Positions 1-8,506 of a stretch of 19,589 nt of DNA are shown one piece after another. The stretch spans positions 1 through 19,589 of the forward strand of contig JADHYX010000410.1 of the NCBI GenBank assembly GCA_027604685.1. Direction: 5' to 3'. The notes under the pieces were generated by a model. It was not told the origin of the DNA and did no database searches. It worked only from the letters and a program-made list of their open reading frames with translations. The stretch's first letter is position 1. Each line of letters opens with the position of its first letter. The DNA comes from Lobulomyces angularis (Eukaryota > Chytridiomycota > Chytridiomycetes > Lobulomycetales > Lobulomycetaceae). The position numbers and the translations under genes are program-made.

Positions 1-193
1 AACTTGATCTATTTTATACTCTTCTTATTATTATATTATTTAAGTAGAACGCCGGTTACTGCTTATCTAATACAAAAAAGAAAAGAAATAAAACAAAAGA
101 AATAATAAAATAAAACAAATAATAAATAAATAAAATAAATTATCAATTGAAAGAAAAAAGAAATTGCTTAAAGAAATTACTTTCCCAACAATT

Positions 194-246
194 CTAGAAG
201 ACTAGGTCTTTTCTAGTACAGCCGCTTTGGTGTTTTTTTTCCAAAG
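194..246 (+). repeat. Two adjacent hairpins
   Basis: The first inverted repeat is CTAGAAGAC at 194-202 against GTC-TT-TTCTAG at 206-216, with a 3-nt loop and a 2-nt bulge. The second is CTTTGG at 225-230 against CCAAAG at 241-246, with a T-rich loop. They lie within the first interval of the tandem repeat region. No function is assigned. Confidence 0.4.
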
Positions 247-310
247 AATTTTTTATGTAATTTCTTTTATTTATTTTTTTTTAAATACATTTTCAGTTTA
301 TATAATGTGT

Positions 311-354
311 CCATATATAGTTTATAGAAATATATATGGGCTAGGGGGGTGGGG
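311..354 (+). repeat. Perfect hairpin followed by a G-rich tract
   Basis: CCATATATA at 311-319 is the exact reverse complement of TATATATGG at 331-339, around an 11-nt loop. It runs straight into a G-rich tract with G runs at 338-340, 344-349 and 351-354, which is rare in DNA this AT-rich and could form a compact G-quadruplex if the six-base run splits. The function is unknown. Confidence 0.5.
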
Positions 355-1684
355 TGTGTACTGAAAATGGTAGTGTAGATAGTTATTATGTATTTTCTAA
401 AGGTTTCTTCGTTACACTAAACCTTTACATGTAATGTTCAATAAATAAAAGACTTATATAACTTGAACCATTTTATACTCTTCTTATTATTATTTTATCT
501 AAGCTGAACGCTGGTTACTGCTTATCTAATATATAAAATGTAGATATGTATCTAACTGGGTTTCTTTAGTGCACCAAAGCCTTGCTTGACTGTTTAATTA
601 TGAAAAGACTTATATAACTTGATCTATTTTACAATCTTCTAATTATTATATTGTTCAAGTAAAGGATGGTTACTGTTTATCTAATAAAATATCATTTTTT
701 TCATTAAAAATTTCATGAGTGTTAAAAAAAATGTTATTAAAATATTGAGAAGTTATTTTTTTTTTACTAATTATAGTAACCAATTACTTTCCAATTTCTA
801 AAATTGACAATTAAAGTTAATATTAAATGTCCTTTTCAAAACCAAATATTATCTTCAAACAAATTTCTTTGTAATTCGCTCAGATCTTAAAAGGTCTCTC
901 CAAAACTACTAGTGACAAAAAAAATTTTATAAGATGTTAATCAATTGCGAATTTATTCATTAAAAAATATCACAAAACATTTGATGGTTGAAGTATTACC
1001 TAGTTCAAAAGCCTGTTTTTTAATTGCTTTACTTTTAAAAATTATTCATGTGTAATTTTACTCCTCATATCACAGCTATTGTTGCTCGCTAAAAAAATTA
1101 AGTCACACTCTACTCTCTGTAAATAACTGAAAATTTTCTTGCACTATATTGATTTTATAAAAGTAGAAAATTATGTTGTTTATCTCAGAAAATTTTAACG
1201 GTTTAACTTACCTTCCTTAAACCTTGTAAAGAAAAATGCATATGTAAGCTTATCATACTGATCCTGCTGCTCTCAAGTCGCCATCACTCCCAATGCTCTT
1301 TCATCTAACAATTTCAAGGCTTATCCAATTAGAACATTTTCATGATGTAACTCATAGTCATCACATATATACCAACATAAAAAGATATCATGTAAAATAA
1401 GGGAGATAAAACAAGGAGTACTAATTTCTAGAGCACCTTGAAGTAATTGATTAAATTCTATTCCATAGTCAACTGTTCTGCTAGCTAGAATTCAATGAAT
1501 GCATTTCGGATAGCACTTATTTTGTAGATAATTTTGAGACTATAGACTTCATCTATCCAGATCAAAAACCAAATATTATTTACCATTTAGATAAAAATTA
1601 TATCAAATTTCATTCCAGAAATACTTAATTTCAAATTATTTTTAAAATTTTAATTTAATTTGAACAAGTGAAGTATTGCGTAAA

Positions 1685-2571
1685 ATGGATGCTAATCAAC
1701 AATTTAATGAACAAACCTATCAAAATTATCAACAGGGTTATCAGCATCCACCTCAAGGATATCATCCCCAACAACAACAAATTGCAGCAGGTATAAGTTA
1801 AACAATAATTAATTGTTGTCATCCTTAATATTTAATTGTTAATCTTATGTATTTTAATAACTAGGATCTTTATATGTAAATCAACAAGAGTATCAGCAAC
1901 AACCAGGTATATTTTTGTGACCTGAAAAATTTTAATTTGTAGGTCAACCGCCTTTTGTGAACCAACAACAGTTTCAGTACCAACAATATCAGCAGTCGCT
2001 TCAACAACAGAATTTACCTTCCATGCCTACTTACCAAAGCCATGTTGCAGGTATATTTTTCAACATGGACATTTATGTAAATTTTAGGTTTGAATGGATG
2101 GAATGATCCACCAAAGAAATCTACTTCAGAAGAGGATGATTTTTTGTTGGACGGAATAGAAAGTCCGAGTGGTTTAATTGTTTCCACGCTGGAAACTTGT
2201 TTAGAAAAAGTAAATATGAAAATTTTGGTAATAAAAGCAGTAAACACCGTTTCCTTTTCTAATTCAATTTTTTAGCCTGGTCAAAAGAAGTTAATAGAGG
2301 ACACTGAAAAAAGATTAGAGTTGCTGTTTGACGATCTCGCCAGCGAAAAAATTTCTAAACCGATATTAGCTAAATTAGTTGTTATTTCTAAAGGTACTTA
2401 AAATCATTTTGGATTTTTTGAAAAGTCTTAATTTTTTTAGCTTTAACTGCAAATGACTTTCAAAAAGCTTCAACAACTATAATGAGTATTATGACAGGTA
2501 ACTTTAATGTGGAAGATAGGTGGGTATTAGGACTAAAACGGTTAATTGATTTTTATCCAAGATGTTTATAA
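1685..2571 (+). CDS. Small SRA1/Sec31 C-terminal-domain protein
   Basis: Six exons (1685-1790, 1865-1906, 1943-2050, 2088-2209, 2276-2393, 2441-2571) join in frame to 208 residues ending in TAA. Residues 1-85 are rich in Gln, Tyr and Pro. GWNDPP sits at 89-94, and about 113-204 forms a helical domain ending WVLGLKRLI. GWNDPP followed by such a domain is the signature shared by the steroid receptor RNA activator protein SRA1 and by the C-terminus of the COPII coat protein Sec31. No WD40 or alpha-solenoid part of Sec31 is encoded upstream, so it is either a free-standing SRA1-type protein or a detached Sec31 tail. The ATG is the first in frame, and stops lie upstream. Four of the five introns interrupt the low-complexity half or its border. 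The family is secure; the choice between COPII and SRA1-like roles is open. Confidence 0.85.
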
Positions 2572-3067
2572 GGAATAAAAGTTAAAGTAGATATTTATTT
2601 AAATTTTTATTCAATATCCTTTTTTATGTATGCATTATTTTGATAGAATTTTGAAAATTTTTCAGTTATTAAGTTTATAAAAGCAATGATAATTACTTGC
2701 AAATAATCTATTATTCAATGAAAAATTAGGTTTAATAGAATTTTTCAAATTTTCAATTTATAAGAATGCAAATCTCAGCTTCAAATGAATTTGCGCTACT
2801 TCCAAAATATTACACGGTCGCATTATTCCTTTGAATCATTTACAACAATACACAACTTCAATGTATTGGGTTAGTGTGGGAAAGTGTAAATTTGATGTAG
2901 GTAATGGTACTTTTCGGTGTTCACTGCTGGTTTCTGTTTCTAGCTCTGCCTTTGAAATATTCTATTATGGGAATAACTTCCACTTCTCTACCATGTTATG
3001 GATTTATGGATTACTGAATTGGTTAAAATTTTTTTTAATCTCCGAAACAGGTAACAAAATAACAGAA
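2572..3067. other. Intergenic, tandem genes
   Basis: About 500 bp between two plus-strand genes. The reading frame of the downstream gene stays open back to about 2831, with in-frame ATGs at 2861 and 2993, but the hydrophobic, Phe/Trp-rich translation looks like chance. No promoter element is clear. Confidence 0.5.
2574..2579 (+). terminator. Possible AATAAA polyadenylation signal
   Basis: AATAAA lies just after the TAA stop of the SRA1/Sec31-like gene. The motif is cheap in AT-rich DNA, so this is only a candidate. Confidence 0.35.
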
Positions 3068-6000
3068 ATGGACAATTCAACTTCATTTCGAGAGACCGTA
3101 GCAAAAAAACGTGAAGAATTAGCGAAGCAGCAACAACAGCTGAACGACCATCCTGGTATTTTATCCTTAACTATATAATTTAATTTTTTAAGTAATGACG
3201 ATTGGATCCAAACCATTAGTAAGAAGAGGAACGTCAAATTCTAACTTATTAAGTAACAAAAACTTGAATAATTTGATGGAAAAAAATAAGAATTCCACAG
3301 GTTTAACTCAAAGTACTTTAGCTACACACCAGGGTGCCTTTATTCCCACATCCACTCGGGTAGGAAAGCTAAGTAGACCGACATCAGCAGCTTCAATTCG
3401 TACTGCTAATAGTTTAAAGACACTAAGCGATGCAACCAGCTACAGCCAATCTAATTTAAAGTTAACCAGCACAAAAACGAAAGTGGATAAAAGGCCACAG
3501 AAAGCCAAAAGCACTAGCGAAGAATCCTTTACTACAAATTTCGCAAACGCAAACTCCTTAAGTAGTTTAGGGGATAATTACCCTTCTAGTTTTATTGAGG
3601 AAAATGGTAAAAAAGTAGACAAAAAAAAGGATAAGTCTAGGCCATTGAACCCCGAGGTGTGCAATTATAACAAAGATGTCAACAAAGCTGACTCTAAAGT
3701 AGCCATGGAAAAATTGGATGTTGTGGGTGAACCAAGGATAGTCCCTAATAAGTATATTTCGAAAACACCTTTTTTAATACCATTTTAGTTCAAATATAGA
3801 ATTTGAACAATTGATATCAAAAGAAGATTTTAACAGCAATTTAGATTTAAATTTTGATATGAATAAAATTTCGGAAGATGGCCCAAAATTTTTTCAAATT
3901 TTACCAAATCAAGGTTTAATTTATAACAAGGTTCACCTATTTCCAGATGAAATTAAGAATATCAATTGCAACCACTATATTGAACCGACAAGTTTTAATC
4001 ACAAAATACACGAAATGTTTTTGGTCAACGAAAAAAACTTGAATATACAAAGATTGAAATCTGTAATTTTCGAAACCATAAATAACTTTAGTGTACTTCG
4101 GACTAAATTAATCAGAAATGATAAAATTTTAGATGCTGATGTTGAAGGTTTTATAGAACCTATCCATAATGTTTGTACTGAGGAAGTTTTAGAAAATTTA
4201 TCTGTTTTTGACAATTTAAAATCAAAAAATTTGGATATTTTAAAAAAAGAGCTGATCACTTTATCAGATTTAGCATCTATTGCTAAGATCTCGTTAAAAA
4301 AAAATAATTCTATTAATCCGGTATTCAAAATTCTTTATCTAGAAAATAAGAAATTAAAATCCGACAGTACCCCTTCTAGCTTCCTGTTCTTTATTTCAAC
4401 ATCAAGTATTTTAGATCAAAACACACTAACTACATTTTGTAAGATAATTTTGGAAAAATACTTTAATACTGTCACTTCAAATTTAAACTTAACATTGCAT
4501 TCGCATGAAGAAAAATATAGCTTTTCTAATTTTTCTCAAAATGCAAAATTCACAAAAGTCAGTAGAGGGAAAGCCTTTGACTTTTGGAAAAGCCAGTGTT
4601 TTGAAAATTTTGAAAACTCAATTTCCGATTCTAAGAGAATAGAAATGGAAAATCAGATGTTGAAATTGGGCTTAGAGCACGATAGACTAAAGGAGCAAAT
4701 TTTTATTTCCAAACAAAAGCGAAGCGACACAGAAGTGTACTTAATGAAAACAAAACAGAAACGTTTAGATTTAGAACGAGGAAACAATGGTCCATCCAGT
4801 ACTTTTATTGACCCCACTACTTACGAAATGGTTCACATTCCCTTAAGCTTAAGAATCAGCATTTTAACAAAGGTTATGGGTCAGCAAGAACCGCAGGATG
4901 ATGTCTATCAATATGTTCAGAGGAATGGAATAAACAATGATATAAAAGATCAAATTAAAATGGAATTCAGAACTGTTGAAGAATTTTGTGCATTAACAGA
5001 GGCTAGACTAAGCTACTTGTCATCCTCTGACTCAAAAAAAGTAGTTAATTTATCAGACCGCTTAAGAAGTTTGATAATAGACGAACTACACGACCAGAAG
5101 GCTTTAAAGTATAATTTGGAAAGAAAAATTAATAAAGTTGAACGAGAGCTTAAACACACATTAACTACACTACACAATTTGCAACGGCAGTTTGATCATG
5201 GTGATGATTTACGGATAAAAATAAGTCAGTTACTAAATCCACCAAAAATTTCAAACAAAATATTACCTATAAGTATTGAAAAAATTCATTTTGAGCCAGA
5301 ATCAGATGCATTTCATCAAAGATATGATGGAATTAGTTTTGTAATAAACACTGAAGTTTTAAACAAACTACGGCAGTTTCAAGATTATCTCTCAACTTTA
5401 GAAGGAAAAACAGCATTAGAAAAAAACAGTAGTTTTGAAGAAGACGAAGGAGGTGAATCTCTTTTGAGAACGCCTAGTGTAAATGCCGTTTGTTTGGCAT
5501 GCTTTGGAGTGCTACTAAGGCATATTACAGGGGTTGACAAGTTTTTAATCGGGTTAGTGCAAGACTACAGAAAAAATACCTTTTTGGGTCCATTATCTGA
5601 TACTTTACCAATAAAAATTGATTTAAGCGAGAAAGATAAAACTTTTAATTCTTTAGTGTTGCAGCTTTGGACTTCATTGAAAAAAGCAAACGAAAATGGA
5701 CTGGCTTGTCCATCATTGGTCATAAATGAAAATCTGAACTATGGAAAGTTACCGATACAGTTTGAATTCGTGAATTTTTCAACTGTTGAGGAGCTAAAAA
5801 CATTAGGAATTTCAGAAGATGATTTGCTACAACAAAAAGAAGCAGATGAGAGATTTCAAAGGTTGTGGTCTATAAATGAAACGGAACCATACGATTTAAA
5901 ACTGAAAATTATAGATTTAAATACAGAATTGCGGTGCATATTTAGCTTCAAAACGGACATTTACTCAGCAGAGAAGGTTGTTCGTTGGGCAGAGAAGTTT

Positions 6001-6144
6001 GAAAATAGCTTATATCAAATAGAATATGGAGCGCGCAAGCTTACGGTGTCAAGTATAATATCTAGGCTATATAACAGGGTTTGGCAGGGAAGCACTCAAA
6101 GTATGAATAATTTAAATGCAAGTTTGTTAGATTTAAGCATGTAA
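3068..6144 (+). CDS. Degenerate condensation-domain protein with coiled-coil/SAM-like insertion
   Basis: Three exons (3068-3155, 3193-3751, 3789-6144), with two 37-nt introns, give 1000 residues. Residues 1-215 are Ser/Thr/Lys-rich and look disordered, apart from a charged helix near 7-25. From about 270 the chain resembles the N-lobe of an NRPS condensation domain (VLRTK at 318-322; DFWKSQ after the active-site region). The HHxxxDG site reads TSSILDQ at 420-426, so both histidines are gone. A coiled coil (about 499-548), a SAM-like helical stretch (about 586-646) and a second coiled coil (about 643-685) follow. The C-lobe resumes at about 708, with LLRHITGVDKFLIGLVQDYR and FLGPLSDTLPIKID (814-827) matching the lobe-closing motifs of C domains. 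I know no characterised protein of this layout. It is probably non-catalytic, perhaps a scaffold. ATG 3068 is preferred; 2993 would add a hydrophobic 25-residue lead. Confidence 0.85.
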
Positions 6145-6243
6145 CATTTTTTTAAGTAGTAATGTAGAATTAGTTAGATTTTTTAGAAATGCAAAATCTG
6201 AAAATATTTTTTCAAAAATATTGTATTAAAATTAATTGAGACA

Positions 6244-8303
6244 ATGTCACTACCTATGATATCGAATAAATTTTATAATGATGCTTTAAATTTATTTGAA
6301 CAGAAGCTATTTTATTCTTCTGAATTGATACTGGGAAAATTAATTTCTGGTTTTTCAAATTTAAATTCACTGGAGGTTCAACAAAATCTAGTTTTAAAAA
6401 TAAAAACTTTGGAACTCTTCGCTGATTGCTTGTTGGAAAACAAAGAATATTTCAGAGCTATTACTTATTACAAAAAATCTATTCAACAGACAAAAATTTT
6501 CAAACAAAAATTCAAACTTCATGAAAATTTTTTGAGAGTGAAAGCTGCTAGGGTGGCAATATTTATAAACGAGTATAAAGTTGCTGCAACCATCGTAATT
6601 TCATAATTTTTTATTTTATATTTGTCATTTTGTTGGAACTAGCTGGAAGGAATTACAGAAAATTTACGATCAATAGAAGTTTTGAAGCTATTAGCCAAAG
6701 TTTATGAAGAAAATGGTCAAACTTTTAGTGCCATAAATGTTTACAAAAAAATAATAGAGTATGCTGCAATTTGTTTATATATTTTTTCTAACTTCTCTTA
6801 AAATACAGAATGCAACCTTTAGCTATAGAAGCACAACTAGCGTTGATTAGATTAAATGTATCGTTAGATGATATCTTAACAACTTCAAACAGTGGAATTT
6901 TGATTAAAAAAAAAATTGTGAAACCTGACTTCAGTGCATTTGGAGGGATGGTAGGACAGGGGGAACAAGATTACGACCAAGAAAATTGGACGCATAATTT
7001 TTTGCAGGCTCATCAACTTCTGTTTTGTCAAAACTATACTCGTATGGTGTTTTTTAACTAAAATTCTAACACATATTTTGTAGAGGCCTTAACTTTATTT
7101 TCAAAACTGGAAAATAAATTAAAAAAAAACATAAATCTGCTTTTATCAATGGCGGAATGTAATTATAAGTTAGGAAATTATTCGATGGCTGGATACATCT
7201 ACCAACTGGTAAGAGGCTTCCAAAAATATTACTTCTTAATTTTCAATATAGGTTCGAAAACAAGACCCAGAAGTACTTGATCAAATGGACTATTATGCTT
7301 CAACTATAAAGGGAAAAGGTAGCAGCTATGTAATTAATAGACTTGCTGAGGAATTGTTAAAAATTAGTGATGAGAGACCAGAGGCGTGGTTGATAATGGC
7401 AAAATACTGCGAAATTAAAAATGAAATTGAAAAAGCTCTCTACTTTAGTGATAAGGTAATTTAATAAACAGTGCAACATACTATAATCCTCTCTTTAGGC
7501 CATTGCTTTAAATAAACGTCATGTTGCGGCATATCACTTGAAAGGTTCCATTTTACTGGCTAACCAGGATTATGAATTGAGCCTGGAAACTTATAAAAAA
7601 GCTCATCATATAAGCAATGATATATTTTCGTTTATTGGACTAGTGGAAAGTTACATAGGATTAAAAAAATTTAGCGAAGCTGAATTATTTTCCATTGACT
7701 GTACGTATTCTAATAAAATTTTTGGGTTCAATTTTTTTAAAATTCCTAAAAGGCCATGAAACGATGAAGGGAAATCCTTTAGCAGAAACTTTGCGTGGAC
7801 AGGTTTTATTTAAAACGAAAAAAATTCCAGAAAGTATTGAATTGTTTAGGCACGTATGTGTACTTTAAGTTTAGTTTAAAACAATTTATTTTTATCTGAA
7901 AACCAGGCTATAGCTATTGATCCAAAATGTTCTAAAGCGGTCTCTTTGCTGGCAGAAGTTTACGTAGCAGATGAAAAGTATATGGAAGCCATTGGTAATT
8001 GAAAAACTAATGAATTTTATTTAGTTTCTATTTTTTTTTTTTAACGTAGATCTTCTCGAAGCAACTCTGGAAAATAATCATAACTCCGGAATTTTAACCT
8101 TACTGGCAGAGTGTTATATTGCTATTTCAAACTTTGATAAAGCAATGCAACACTTGAATAATTCAGCAATGTTAAATCAGGACTGTTTAAAAACTAAGAA
8201 CTTGATTGAAAGAGTAGAAAAACTAATTAACGGTACATTAACAGAACCAGAAGATATGGCAGATGAAAGTATGGTGGTTGAAGACACCTCGCTATCTCCT
8301 TGA
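6244..8303 (+). CDS. APC7: APC7, anaphase-promoting complex TPR subunit
   Basis: Nine exons (6244-6594, 6643-6758, 6809-7041, 7084-7208, 7252-7455, 7499-7700, 7753-7853, 7907-7994, 8050-8303) join to 557 residues, close to the animal length of about 565. The protein is almost all tetratricopeptide repeats; clear units include SEVxKLLA-type helices, KALYFSDKAIALN and ESIELFRHAIAIDP. It matches APC7 rather than APC3, 6 or 8 in its N-terminus (a long helix pair around SSELILGKLISGF), the spacing up to AINVYKKIIEMQPLAIEA, and a short acidic tail (EPEDMADESMVVED). In the family APC7 is an accessory TPR-lobe subunit of the nuclear APC/C ubiquitin ligase that stacks with APC3. Its gene is absent from budding yeast. 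Eight introns of 42-55 nt all keep the frame. It runs towards MED25, 140 bp apart. Confidence 0.92.
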
Positions 8304-8443
8304 ATACTTTTATTCAAGTTTTGAAAGCGATTAGTACAATATAAATTTAATAAAACAGAAAAAGTTATAAAAAAAAAATTAGATGTAAACTTAATATTAT
8401 GTATGTAAAAACTTTAAAAACTAATAAAAACATATCTAAAATA
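8304..8443. other. Convergent 3' region, APC7 and MED25
   Basis: Only 140 bp separate the two stop codons. A plus-strand AATAAA at 8349-8354 could end APC7, and a minus-strand AATAAA (8309-8314) could end MED25. If both are used, the two 3' UTRs overlap by about 40 bp or more. Confidence 0.4.
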
Positions 8444-8471
8444 TCATTGCTGCTGCTGCTGCTGCTGTTGT

Positions 8472-8506
<35 letters not shown>

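Larger units (their letters stand above)
1..685 (+). repeat. Degenerate tandem repeat, period about 155-165 bp
   Basis: A core of about 70 bp starting AACTTGA and ending CTTATCTAAT occurs at 1-70, 460-530 and 616-685, with shared internal blocks (TTTTATACTCTTCTTATTAT, GGTTACTG). The second and third copies also share the sequence leading into them (AAAAGACTTATATAACTTGA, preceded by a GTAGAT block at 375 and 540), so the full unit is about 155-165 bp. The first copy is cut by the window edge. The sequence after 70 differs from that after 530, so either the units have diverged or something is inserted between copies 1 and 2. The nature of the element is unknown (satellite or LTR remnant). Confidence 0.75.
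1..1684. other. Non-coding upstream region
   Basis: No intact gene is visible on either strand over these 1.7 kb: all frames are dense with stops. The stretch holds a degenerate tandem repeat (1-685), short hairpins near 194-246 and 311-339, a G-rich tract at 338-354, and a minus-strand fragment at about 1198-1320 that faintly resembles a retrotransposon gag. The last few hundred bases presumably contain the promoter of the gene starting at 1685. I cannot point to a convincing TATA element in such AT-rich DNA. Confidence 0.6.

Noticed and set aside
2831..3067. Upstream in-frame extension of the condensation-like gene
   Set aside because: The frame is open, but its translation is hydrophobic and Phe/Trp/Cys-rich with no family signal. 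ATG 3068 starts a charged helix and is the better start; ATG 2993 remains a weak alternative.
3752..3788. TAG at 3786-3788 as the end of a separate 200-residue gene
   Set aside because: The last 37 nt form a typical GTATAT...TTTTAG intron. Removing it joins the two frames exactly into one 1000-residue protein, and the downstream part has no ATG at its open-frame start.
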